12,262 bases of DNA from Nanobdellota archaeon (GCA_030695605.1 JAUYQE010000013.1:1-12262), one strand, 5' to 3'; positions 1 to 6,096 are shown, counted from the first letter of the stretch. Notes: generated by a model not told the origin, from the letters alone. Numbers and translations are program-made.

Positions 1-17
1 AAAGAGGTGACTGATTC

Positions 18-74
18 ATGGCAAAGAAGAAGAAAGCAGCGCCGAAGCGAGCTGCTAAGAAAAGGAAGAGATAA
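18..74 (+). CDS. Very short Lys/Arg/Ala-rich basic peptide (18 aa)
   Basis: A complete 18-codon reading frame, MAKKKKAAPKRAAKKRKR, has 11 basic residues, five alanines and one proline, with no hydrophobic core. An excellent Shine-Dalgarno site, GAGGTGA (4-10), lies seven bases before the ATG. The same frame has a stop at 12-14, so this is not the tail of a larger protein. The TAA is followed at once by a T-rich stretch (76-99) that looks like an archaeal terminator. The composition resembles nucleic-acid-binding tails (histone H1-like tails, or tiny ribosomal proteins such as L41e or Thx), but no family signature is visible and I do not name a function. The SD suggests it is the last gene of an operon beginning left of the window. 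A chance ORF is possible, but the SD, stop and T-run together make a real gene more likely. Confidence 0.55.
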   Translation: MAKKKKAAPKRAAKKRKR

Positions 75-75
75 A

Positions 76-99
76 TTCTCTTTCTTTTTTATTTTTTCT
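76..99 (+). terminator. T-rich terminator after the basic peptide
   Basis: Several runs of T separated by single C or A residues start right after the TAA at 72-74. Archaeal RNA polymerase terminates on such U-rich tracts without needing a hairpin. Confidence 0.5.
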
Positions 100-180
100 C
101 AATGATTTTTTTCTCAGTGAAAAATTGAGAGAAGCGTTCTAAAGATAAATGCTTATTTTTGGGAATTTTCGGTCGATACC

Positions 181-190
181 TTTATTAAAA
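181..190 (+). promoter_or_regulatory. TATA box of cysS, leaderless promoter
   Basis: TTTATTAAAA is centred about 26 bp before the ATG at 212. This spacing puts the transcription start at or next to the start codon, so the cysS mRNA is probably leaderless. No convincing Shine-Dalgarno site precedes the ATG, which fits. Confidence 0.5.
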
Positions 191-211
191 TCGTTTTTCT
201 TAGGGCTGCTC

Positions 212-1600
212 ATGGCTTTTACCGTCTATAATACGCTGACGAAGAAGAGAGAGCTTTTCATCCCCCGCCAGCCCGACGAAGTAACGCTCTATACCTGCGG
301 CCCCACGGTCTACAACTATGCGCATATTGGCAATTTACGGGCGTATGTCTTTGAAGACCTTCTCAAACGCGTGCTGCTACTTAATGGCTATGCGGTAAAG
401 CACATCATGAACATCACCGATGTGGGGCATCTCACTTCTGATGCTGATGAAGGGGAAGACAAGATGACGAAAGGCTTGCGGCGGGAAAAGCTGCCGTTGA
501 CCTTGGAAGGGATGAAGATACTCGCAGAAAAATACACGAATGCGTTCAATGCAGACTTGAAGAAGCTGAACATCATTCCCCCGACGCTGCAGCCCAAAGC
601 CAGTGAGCATGTCGCAGAGAATCTCAAATTTATTAGCGATCTAGAAAAGAAAGGCTTTACCTATCGCACGTCTGATGGTGTATACTTCGATACCAGTAAA
701 GTGAAAGATTATGGGAAGCTGGCTCCGACGTATCAGGAAGCCGAAGAGCATGCCCGCATCAAGAAAGGAGAAAAGAAGCATCCTCGGGACTTTGCACTAT
801 GGAAGTTCAACAAAGATCTTGGCTGGGATGCGCCTTGGGGCAGAGGCTTCCCAGGCTGGCACATCGAATGTTCCGTCATGGCTTCAAAGTATTTGGGAAA
901 GCAATTTGACATCCATTGCGGTGGCAAGGAGCATATTCCGGTGCATCACACCAACGAAATTGCCCAGTCCGAAGCTGCCTGGGGCAAGAAGCCCTGGGTG
1001 AAGTACTGGCTGCATCACGAATGGCTGGAGCTCGGCGGGGAAAAAATGGCCAAGTCCGGAGAGAATTTCATTACGCTCAGTACTCTTGAAGAAAAAGGCT
1101 TTCATCCACTCGATTTCCGCTATCTCTGCCTGGGAACCCACTACCGCAAGCCGCTCATGTTCAGCTATGAAGCGCTGGAAGGGGCTCGGCAAGCGCGCAG
1201 ACGCCTAGTTGAGCGATATTTGCAGCTCAAAAAATCGACGAAAGGGCACAAGAAAGTGCGGTTGGAATATTGGGAAAGATTTATCGCAGATGTGAATGAT
1301 GATCTGAATACGCCGAAAGCTTTAGCCACGATGTGGGATATGCTCCATGATGACGACGTAAAAGAGTACGAAAAATATTCTTTACTCTTACGATTTGATG
1401 CCGTGCTGGGGCTGCACCTCAAAGAAGAAAAGCCGCAGGTGGAGAAGATTCCTGCAGCCGTGATGCAGTTGGCAAAAGAGCGTCTTGAGGCACGAAAGCG
1501 CCAGGACTGGAAAAAAGCGGATCAGCTGCGGGAGGAGATACGGAAGCTCGGCTATATTGTGGGGGATACCAAAGAAGGGTATGAGTTGATGAAAGGATGA
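212..1600 (+). CDS. cysS: Cysteinyl-tRNA synthetase
   Basis: Class I aminoacyl-tRNA synthetase that charges tRNA-Cys with cysteine using ATP in the cytoplasm. The product has 462 aa, close to the usual bacterial/archaeal length of about 460. Visible motifs are the N-terminal YNTLT start of the family, HIGN (residues 38-41; the HIGH signature), and KMAKS (278-282; the KMSKS loop). Four zinc ligands are spaced as in the E. coli enzyme: C29, C220, H245 and E249. The C-terminal helical anticodon-binding part is present and the gene looks intact. The open frame extends upstream to 149, but the start at 212 is preferred. Family homology begins there (MAFTVYNTLT), and a TATA box at 181-190 sits at leaderless distance. 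The GGKEHIPVHHTNE variant around residue 237 replaces the more common GGxDLxFPHH. A T-run follows the stop. Confidence 0.97.
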   Translation: MAFTVYNTLTKKRELFIPRQPDEVTLYTCGPTVYNYAHIGNLRAYVFEDLLKRVLLLNGYAVKHIMNITDVGHLTSDADEGEDKMTKGLRREKLPLTLEGMKILAEKYTNAFNADLKKLNIIPPTLQPKASEHVAENLKFISDLEKKGFTYRTSDGVYFDTSKVKDYGKLAPTYQEAEEHARIKKGEKKHPRDFALWKFNKDLGWDAPWGRGFPGWHIECSVMASKYLGKQFDIHCGGKEHIPVHHTNEIAQSEAAWGKKPWVKYWLHHEWLELGGEKMAKSGENFITLSTLEEKGFHPLDFRYLCLGTHYRKPLMFSYEALEGARQARRRLVERYLQLKKSTKGHKKVRLEYWERFIADVNDDLNTPKALATMWDMLHDDDVKEYEKYSLLLRFDAVLGLHLKEEKPQVEKIPAAVMQLAKERLEARKRQDWKKADQLREEIRKLGYIVGDTKEGYELMKG

Positions 1601-1605
1601 ATTAC

Positions 1606-1614
1606 TTTTTTTTT
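1606..1614 (+). terminator. T-run terminator of cysS
   Basis: An uninterrupted run of T starts six bases after the cysS stop codon. Such runs are typical archaeal termination signals. A second long T-run (1707-1718) lies about 100 bases further on. Confidence 0.5.
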
Positions 1615-1715
1615 CTTACTGGTATCACCCGATAAAAATGTGCATGCTCATAGATGCTCGATCAGGAAGTTCTTACTGAGATTAGCGTTCAAAAGCGAGG
1701 CGAAAATTTTTTTTT

Positions 1716-1795
1716 TTTCTCCTACTGGTGTAAAAGTGATTTGTAGGAGAAATGCGAGAAGAGCTCGGTTCTAAAAAAGCTCAATCGCACTTTTT
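1716..1795 (+). ncRNA. Candidate structured RNA: two stacked hairpins plus U-tract
   Basis: Two hairpins lie head to tail. The first pairs 1716-1725 with 1743-1752, ten perfect base pairs around a 17-nt loop. The second starts on the next base: TGCGA (1753-1757) pairs with TCGCA (1785-1789), and the nested GAGCT (1761-1765) pairs with AGCTC (1778-1782). A T5 tract (1791-1795) follows, as at the end of a transcript. This arrangement fits a short structured RNA read on the plus strand, but I recognise no family, and tRNA or C/D-box features are absent. The T5 tract overlaps a possible TATA element (TTTTTAAATA) of the next gene, so regulatory DNA is an alternative reading. Confidence 0.3.
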
Positions 1796-1798
1796 AAA

Positions 1799-1842
1799 TA
1801 CCAATTGGTAACCAAAAAGCTTAAATAATGCATTATTACCAA
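1799..1842 (+). promoter_or_regulatory. Promoter and dyad-rich operator region of the MNT/HEPN pair
   Basis: A likely TATA box, CTTAAATA (1820-1827), is centred 26 bp before the ATG at 1850, with an A-rich BRE-like stretch in front, and no SD is present, so the mRNA is probably leaderless. Around it are three dyads: TACCAATTGGTA (1799-1810, perfect), AATAATGCATTATT (1824-1837, perfect), and the inverted pair TTGGTAA (1805-1811)/TTACCAA (1836-1842). The last pair flanks the TATA box. The first gene encodes a winged-helix domain, so self-repression through these sites is a reasonable inference. Confidence 0.5.
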
Positions 1843-1849
1843 GAACTAT

Positions 1850-2428
1850 ATGGTACAGAAAATCAAAAATGTGAACCTCTTGGAATTATCGGAGACATAT
1901 CGGCGAGTTTTATACTCTTTTTTCTCTTTTCCAGAACAAACCATAGGACTCAATGACTTATCGGAGCAAATTGGTGCTTCCAAAACATCAACCAGAGCGG
2001 CAGTTACCCACTTAATACAGGAAGGTTTTCTAAACAAAGAGGAAGTAGGGAATGCCTGGAGATTGTCGGCTAAGCCAAAAAATCCTTTCACCATAACGAG
2101 AAAGATACCGTATAATTTACAGGTAATCTATGAATCTAGCCTTCTCAGCACAATTTATAATAAAATTCCTAGTGCCAGAGCAATAATCCTCTTTGGAAGC
2201 TATCGTTGGGGTACGGATAATGAAAAGAGCGACATTGATATAGCAGTCGAGGTTCTAGACAACCGGAATATGAGAATAGAAAATCTAGGGATTATTGAAC
2301 GATTTGGCTTTCGAACAAATGTAGCTGTTAACCTCCATATCTTTTCAAGAAACCGAGTCGACCTTAATCTATTTACCAATATTGCCAATGGAATTTTACT
2401 TGATGGGCTTTTGGAGGTGCACCCATGA
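1850..2428 (+). CDS. HTH-fused minimal nucleotidyltransferase (MntA-type antitoxin)
   Basis: 192-residue protein with two parts. Residues about 8-75 look like a winged helix-turn-helix of MarR/ArsR type (a SEQIGASKTSTRAAVTHLIQEGF recognition-helix region). Residues about 88-190 form a minimal nucleotidyltransferase domain with the signature GS-x10-DxD exactly present: G116, S117, D128 and D130. In MntA-HepT systems the MNT protein neutralises the HEPN toxin by adding AMP groups to it; that role is inferred here from the family and from the partner gene overlapping its end by four bases. The usual MntA is shorter and lacks the N-terminal DNA-binding part, so this protein may be both antitoxin and autorepressor. 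The gene and its partner are visibly more A/T-rich than neighbouring genes, suggesting later acquisition. An HTH-NTase of unrelated function is the alternative. Confidence 0.8.
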   Translation: MVQKIKNVNLLELSETYRRVLYSFFSFPEQTIGLNDLSEQIGASKTSTRAAVTHLIQEGFLNKEEVGNAWRLSAKPKNPFTITRKIPYNLQVIYESSLLSTIYNKIPSARAIILFGSYRWGTDNEKSDIDIAVEVLDNRNMRIENLGIIERFGFRTNVAVNLHIFSRNRVDLNLFTNIANGILLDGLLEVHP

Positions 2429-2850
2429 TTCAAAGACAAAAACATCCCGATATAAAAAATGCCGCAAGTATTGTAGGTGCTTCTTCGAAGCAAATGAAGT
2501 ATACTTTAACTCTAGAATCAAATGATAATTCCGCTTTTAATATAATCAGAAATATCTATGAATGTTTTAGAATGCTGGGGGATGCGCTATTGATCACCCA
2601 AGGTATTGAATCGGAAGATCACCTAGCACCAATTCACGAACTCCTGAAAATAAGAGTTGAAACTCCAAGATCTATAACTCTCATTGATCATCTACGTAGA
2701 ATGAGGCACAACATAAATTATTATGGATATACCCCTAAAAAAGAAGAAGCAGATGATGCCATCTCTTTAGCAAAAGCATGTTTTGAACCATTCTTGAACG
2801 CCGTTAAAAAAGAAATTGAACAAAATGAATCTTTTAAAAGAATGAAATAA
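2425..2850 (+). CDS. HEPN-domain protein (HepT-like toxin partner)
   Basis: 141-residue all-helical protein that overlaps the MNT gene by ATGA and has a strong SD (GGAGGTG, five bases before the ATG). This tight coupling is the classic MNT/HEPN arrangement. HEPN toxins are usually RNases with an RX4-6H motif near the start of the last long helix. Here the corresponding segment is RRMRHNINYYGY (91-102). The Arg-rich start and the Tyr-Tyr-Gly end are kept, but no Arg and His stand at RX4HXY spacing; N98 occupies the place where His would be expected before Y100. It may therefore be a non-nucleolytic or altered HEPN, or belong to a subfamily using H95. The family call rests on size, helical pattern, this segment and the partner gene. 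A T-poor, A-rich 37-base spacer leads to a terminator hairpin. Confidence 0.72.
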   Translation: MIQRQKHPDIKNAASIVGASSKQMKYTLTLESNDNSAFNIIRNIYECFRMLGDALLITQGIESEDHLAPIHELLKIRVETPRSITLIDHLRRMRHNINYYGYTPKKEEADDAISLAKACFEPFLNAVKKEIEQNESFKRMK

Positions 2851-2880
2851 GCAAGAATAATCTCCAATAAAAAAAGAAAT

Positions 2881-2911
2881 AAAAAAAAGCTCCTTGCGGA
2901 GCTCTTCTTCT
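2881..2911. terminator. Bidirectional terminator hairpin
   Basis: AGCTCC (2888-2893) and GGAGCT (2898-2903) form a six-base stem around TTGC. On the left is an A8 run, which reads as T8 on the minus strand; on the right is CTTCTTCTT. It can therefore end both the minus-strand dsbA-like transcript, whose stop is at 2925, and the plus-strand HEPN transcript. Confidence 0.7.
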
Positions 2912-2924
2912 TATGCTGAGCGGC

Positions 2925-3737
2925 TTACTGCAGCCCCGCTTCAATAATCTGCTGGAACACCGCAAAAGGCTGTGCCCCGCTCACCAGCTGGCCGTTCACA
3001 AAGAACGCCGGAGTTCCAGACACGCCTGCCTGCGTCCCGTCCGCAGTATCCTTCCGGATCTCGGCGCGATGCGTTCCTGCCGCAAAGCAGCTTTCCCATC
3101 TCTGGTAGTCTAATCCCGCGACACTCTTTGCCCAGGTCTTCAGATCATCGGCAGTAAACTGCACGGTGCCTTGCCCTTGCTTGCTCTGCTCTTCAAAGAT
3201 CTTGTCATGCATCTCCCAGTATTTCTCCTGGTCGTCTGCACATTCGGTAGCCTCAGCAGCCGGCTGGGCTCCTGGATGGAAGCTCAGCGGGAAGTCCCGA
3301 AAGATCAGCTTCGCTTTGCCGGTATCAATATACTCTTTTTTCAGCTGGGGTAAAGTATCCGTATAAAACCGCCGGCAGAACGGGCATTGATAGTCACTGA
3401 ACTCAATAATCGTTACGGGCGCATTGTCTTTGCCCAGGACCGGATCATCATCTGCCAAAGATTTCATGTCCACGACCGCTGCTCCTGAAGGGCCAGAACC
3501 GCCGGAAGGCGCTGCTGCGGATGGCACGGCTCCTCCAGAACCATCTTCCCCGTAGCCGAAGCCACCGGTAAAAACTGATACCGCTAACAAAATGGCTAAA
3601 ACGCCGGAAAAGGCTTTCCACACCGTCGTTTTACTAATAGTCACGGTTTCTTCCGGTTTCGCTCGCGTTGGCGCATGGTGCTCCATCGTTCGCTGATGGT
3701 GCTCTCCTAGGGTATGTTCGTTTTCGATAGTAACCAC
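2925..3737 (-). CDS. Membrane-anchored DsbA-family thiol oxidoreductase
   Basis: 270-residue protein with a short cytoplasmic N-terminus, one membrane segment (about 40-58), a Gly/Ser/Pro-rich linker (60-90) and a DsbA-like thioredoxin domain (about 95-270, Thioredoxin_4 type). The active site is C118-P-F-C121 in FSDYQCPFCRRF, and the cis-proline loop is SGTP (240-243). A second cysteine pair, C166 and C217, matches that seen in many archaeal/actinobacterial DsbA proteins. It should act outside the membrane, oxidising or isomerising exported thiols. The first 21 residues carry five histidines (8, 13, 14, 20, 21), which is unusual and could bind metal. The chosen start is GTG, because a TATA-like element is centred 27 bp upstream; the next in-frame start is M18. 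Its position beside copper genes suggests repair of copper-oxidised cysteines. No DsbB or VKOR partner is visible in the window. Confidence 0.88.
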   Translation of the reverse strand: MVTIENEHTLGEHHQRTMEHHAPTRAKPEETVTISKTTVWKAFSGVLAILLAVSVFTGGFGYGEDGSGGAVPSAAAPSGGSGPSGAAVVDMKSLADDDPVLGKDNAPVTIIEFSDYQCPFCRRFYTDTLPQLKKEYIDTGKAKLIFRDFPLSFHPGAQPAAEATECADDQEKYWEMHDKIFEEQSKQGQGTVQFTADDLKTWAKSVAGLDYQRWESCFAAGTHRAEIRKDTADGTQAGVSGTPAFFVNGQLVSGAQPFAVFQQIIEAGLQ

Positions 3738-3758
3738 CTCACTTCAGTATTTTTCCTA

Positions 3759-3768
3759 TTATTATAAT
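3759..3768 (-). promoter_or_regulatory. TATA box of the dsbA-like gene
   Basis: The minus strand reads GATTATAATAAT here, centred about 27 bp before the GTG start, so a leaderless transcript is expected. A second TATA-like sequence, CAAACATTTAAAT (3791-3803, minus strand), lies further upstream and could give a short leader instead. Confidence 0.45.
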
Positions 3769-3840
3769 CAGTTTGGGGAAATGAGACAATATTTAAATGT
3801 TTGTGGACTGAAAGATAATGAAAATGCGTCGGATCAGGAG

Positions 3841-4047
3841 CTACACTATCACGGTATAATCCCCTGCTTTCTCTATCTCCCGCTTCACTTTTTTTACATC
3901 GAAACCCGCCTCATGCTCAATAACAAGTTTCCCACTTTTCATCTCAAGCGTACAAGATTGTACTCCTGCCACTTCCGAACAAACATCTTCAATGAGCATT
4001 TTACACGACGGGCAGTGCATGCCTTTTACGGTTAGTGTGGTCTTCAT
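3841..4047 (-). CDS. copZ: CopZ-like copper chaperone (single HMA domain)
   Basis: 68-residue protein consisting only of a heavy-metal-associated domain with the ferredoxin-like βαββαβ pattern. The metal site is GMHCPSC (residues 9-15; C12 and C15), the Cu(I)-binding MxCxxC form. It should carry Cu+ in the cytosol to the CopA ATPase or to the HMA domain of the fusion protein encoded 40 bp upstream, with which it is probably cotranscribed. A GGGGG-containing purine stretch serves as SD before the ATG. Proteins of this size and motif are usually CopZ; a mercury or zinc HMA is possible but less likely beside a P1B-1 ATPase. Confidence 0.9.
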   Translation of the reverse strand: MKTTLTVKGMHCPSCKMLIEDVCSEVAGVQSCTLEMKSGKLVIEHEAGFDVKKVKREIEKAGDYTVIV

Positions 4048-4087
4048 TTTCTTGCCCCCTTTCTCTCTCCATTTTTCCTTTCCGATT

Positions 4088-5473
4088 TCAAGCCTGCACG
4101 TCGAACACGCCCGGCCCGGCCATGCCCATGCCGCAGCTGAACGTTATTCTGCCTTCTTCCTGCGGCGTAAAGCTGATCGTAGTAATCTGACTGCGCGATA
4201 ATTGCTGCGTAATCTTCAGGCGTGGAACGCTGATGATTTGCGCACAGCCCTGCGCTCCTCGCCCATCAATGTTCCATTCGACAGGAATTCCCTTTTTCAG
4301 CTGAAAAGCTGCCGGAAAATAGTCCAGGCCGCGGACTTCCATATGAATAACCTGCTGGTCATCGAGAAGAGTGTTGCTGCCAAGAGTGGAAAGATCGGTG
4401 GTGCTCGGCAAGCCCACGCTCGCTCCCATAATATTCAGGCCGGGAACAATATTAGAAATACCGAGAATGATGACCAGCACTGCGGAAAAAGTCATAAAGT
4501 GCCGTTGGATGTTCTTCTTGGCAAAGCTGGAAAAAGCGCCGATGCCCGCTAACGACGGCAACGTTCCCAGGGAAAAAGCCAGCATCGTTAATGCTCCGAC
4601 AAAAAAACTGCCTTTCCCCAGGACATACAGCTGCAGCGCTTGAGTGAAGCCGCAGGGAAGGAAGAAAGTGGAAGCACCAAAGAGGAAAGAAACTTTGGAA
4701 CTTGCTGCATACTGTTGCTGAGCGCTGGCATCATACAGCTTATGGGCAAAGAACTTGGGCATTTTCAGCTGGAATTTGTTCAGCCAGGGAAAGATGCCTA
4801 AGAGCTGAATCCCGATGACGACCATAAGAACGCTTGCACTAATCGTGAGCAACCCGGCAATTTTCGGCGGAAGGCTAACGGCCGAGCCGAGCAGCCCAAT
4901 AGCTCCGCCCAGCAGGGTGTACGAGGCAATTCTTCCCCCGTTAAAGAAGAGATGCGGCTTAAATTTCTGCCAGCCCCTCAAATGCGGATATTTTTCATTA
5001 TGCTTCGCTGCAACTGCCAGGAGCAAGCCACCGGCAACAGCAAGACAAGTAGAAGTGGCAGCAACTAAACCTATGACAAAAATAAACCCATAGCTCATCT
5101 CGTCGCTCACGCCCAGGCTTTTCGGCAGGATGTCAAACTGGCGCAGCAGGAGATATGCCCCAACAATGATAAGAAAAGCGGCACCAATCTCGATATGGCG
5201 GCGTTTCACGGCGAAGGTGGAAGACGATGGGCTGGATAAACTCATCTCGTTACTATTGGTTGCCGGGAGATATGCTATCGTATAGTCCGTTCCCTGTAAC
5301 GCCTCCTGAAGTTTTCCCAAAGGGATGTCCATTGCACTCTTTATTCTCACTTCTTCTTTGGCCCGATTGACGTGTACTTGCTCTACTCCTGCAACTTTGC
5401 ACAGCTTGCGCTCGATAAGCACTTCACAGCTGCTGCAGGTCATGCCTTTGACGGCGAGAGTTATTTGTTTCAT
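4088..5473 (-). CDS. HMA - DsbD/SafE-like membrane domain - cupredoxin fusion
   Basis: 461-residue three-part protein. Residues 1-70 are an HMA domain with MTCSSC (C13, C16). Residues about 95-345 hold a six-helix membrane domain of the UreH/DsbD_2 (TauE/SafE-like) class with a paired C143 (STCLAV) and C274 (LPCGF), the positions used by DsbD/CcdA-type domains. Residues about 370-461 form a C-terminal cupredoxin-like domain; possible copper ligands are C410 in QGCAQ and C447, M449 and M451 in SCGMGM. This architecture is known in bacteria and archaea, usually annotated as sulfite exporter or heavy-metal protein, and its real job is unsettled. I infer copper transfer across or out of the membrane, or coupled thiol reduction. 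No SD is present, but a TATA-like element sits 29 bp upstream, so it probably starts its own transcript with copZ after it. Confidence 0.88.
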   Translation of the reverse strand: MKQITLAVKGMTCSSCEVLIERKLCKVAGVEQVHVNRAKEEVRIKSAMDIPLGKLQEALQGTDYTIAYLPATNSNEMSLSSPSSSTFAVKRRHIEIGAAFLIIVGAYLLLRQFDILPKSLGVSDEMSYGFIFVIGLVAATSTCLAVAGGLLLAVAAKHNEKYPHLRGWQKFKPHLFFNGGRIASYTLLGGAIGLLGSAVSLPPKIAGLLTISASVLMVVIGIQLLGIFPWLNKFQLKMPKFFAHKLYDASAQQQYAASSKVSFLFGASTFFLPCGFTQALQLYVLGKGSFFVGALTMLAFSLGTLPSLAGIGAFSSFAKKNIQRHFMTFSAVLVIILGISNIVPGLNIMGASVGLPSTTDLSTLGSNTLLDDQQVIHMEVRGLDYFPAAFQLKKGIPVEWNIDGRGAQGCAQIISVPRLKITQQLSRSQITTISFTPQEEGRITFSCGMGMAGPGVFDVQA

Positions 5474-5496
5474 CAGCTATCTTAAAAAAAGAAACG

Positions 5497-5506
5497 CTTT
5501 ATTAAT
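5497..5506 (-). promoter_or_regulatory. Probable TATA box of the HMA-cupredoxin gene
   Basis: The minus strand reads GATTAATAAAG, centred about 29 bp before the ATG at 5473, with no SD in between. The 126-bp gap to the upstream gene, which begins with T-rich patches after the 5600 stop, supports a transcription break here. Confidence 0.35.
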
Positions 5507-5599
5507 CTTACTCGAAACTAGTTGCGCAAAGAGTTTTTTCCCTTTTTCGAAGGAAAGAGGGAGCGTAGAAAGAAAAGCACCCTCTTTCTTCTGGGGCTC

Positions 5600-5803
5600 T
5601 TACTTTTTCTTTTCCGTCACGAAATGAATTCCCGTAATGATGAACAGCAAAGCCAAGAGCGTTACCGCCCAGCCGCCCATCATGCTCACGCCACTGAAAC
5701 CCATCATTCCCATCATGCCGCCGAAGCCCAGCCCACCGCCGGGGTAGAGGAGCACCAGAACGCCGCCCACAATCTGAATCCATCCGAGCACTTGTTTGTC
5801 CAT
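5600..5803 (-). CDS. Tiny two-helix membrane protein with Met/Gly-rich loop (67 aa)
   Basis: 67-residue protein with two predicted membrane helices (about 6-20 and 45-61) and a loop between them rich in glycine and methionine: six Met at 30, 31, 33, 34, 41 and 42 within residues 22-44. It ends in a Lys-rich tail. The start is the ATG at 5803, which follows a textbook SD, GAGGTGA, by five bases; a GTG nine bases earlier overlaps that SD and is unlikely. It is the last gene of the arsR-copA cluster. Methionine clusters of this kind bind Cu(I) in proteins such as CTR1 or PcoC, so a copper-binding role at the membrane is a reasonable inference. I do not recognise a named family. Confidence 0.75.
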   Translation of the reverse strand: MDKQVLGWIQIVGGVLVLLYPGGGLGFGGMMGMMGFSGVSMMGGWAVTLLALLFIITGIHFVTEKKK

Positions 5804-5865
5804 AAATGTCACCTCGCCATTTTATATTTTAGGGGAGATGAAAGCAAATCCCCAAACTCTTAAAC

Positions 5866-6063
5866 TCACTCACACGTCTTTATTCCCAGCATATACTGCA
5901 GCCAGCAGAATCCCAGCAAGCTTTCCACTAACGCCAGCCAGCCGAGGGCAAATAAGGCCCAGTTCAGCCACACGTACGGATACGTGGGCGCCAAAGGGCC
6001 GATCCACCAAAAGGCCAGCAAAAACCGCAGGATGCGGTCAACTTTTCCCAGGTTTGCTTTCAT
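5866..6063 (-). CDS. DUF2892 (YgaP-like) small membrane protein
   Basis: 65-residue protein that begins MKANLGKVDRILR and contains two hydrophobic helices, ending GFCWLQYMLGIKTCE. This is the pattern of the DUF2892/YgaP transmembrane family (N-x-G-x-x-D-R-x-x-R at the start, C-P-x-x-x-x-L-G-I-x-T-C at the end). Two cysteines, C53 and C64, are retained, while the usual Cys-Pro is Cys-Trp. The start at 6063 is chosen over an upstream in-frame one because a strong SD, GAGGTGAG, precedes it by seven bases. Members often sit beside rhodanese, thiol-redox or metal genes; their biochemical role is unknown. It lies 33 bp after the membrane-bound regulator gene, in one operon. Confidence 0.8.
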   Translation of the reverse strand: MKANLGKVDRILRFLLAFWWIGPLAPTYPYVWLNWALFALGWLALVESLLGFCWLQYMLGIKTCE

Positions 6064-6096
6064 TTTCTTCTCACCTCTTTTTTTTCTTATCATTGC

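Noticed and set aside
149..211. N-terminal extension of cysteinyl-tRNA synthetase from an ATG at 149
   Set aside because: Family homology begins at residue MAFTVYNTLT (212). The extension has no SD, and the TATA box at 181-190 would lie inside it.
1617..1729. Repeated T-run followed by TACTGGT (1617-1623 and 1723-1729)
   Set aside because: Only seven bases plus a homopolymer are shared, which is too little to call a repeat.
1753..1789. Possible tRNA T-arm (GGTTC within a hairpin)
   Set aside because: The loop is 12 nt rather than 7, and no acceptor, D or anticodon arms can be built around it.
5508..5783. 91-codon minus-strand frame overlapping the Met-rich mini-protein
   Set aside because: It is another frame of the 67-aa gene, which has the strong SD. 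The translation looks like random Arg/Gly-rich sequence and has no SD of its own.
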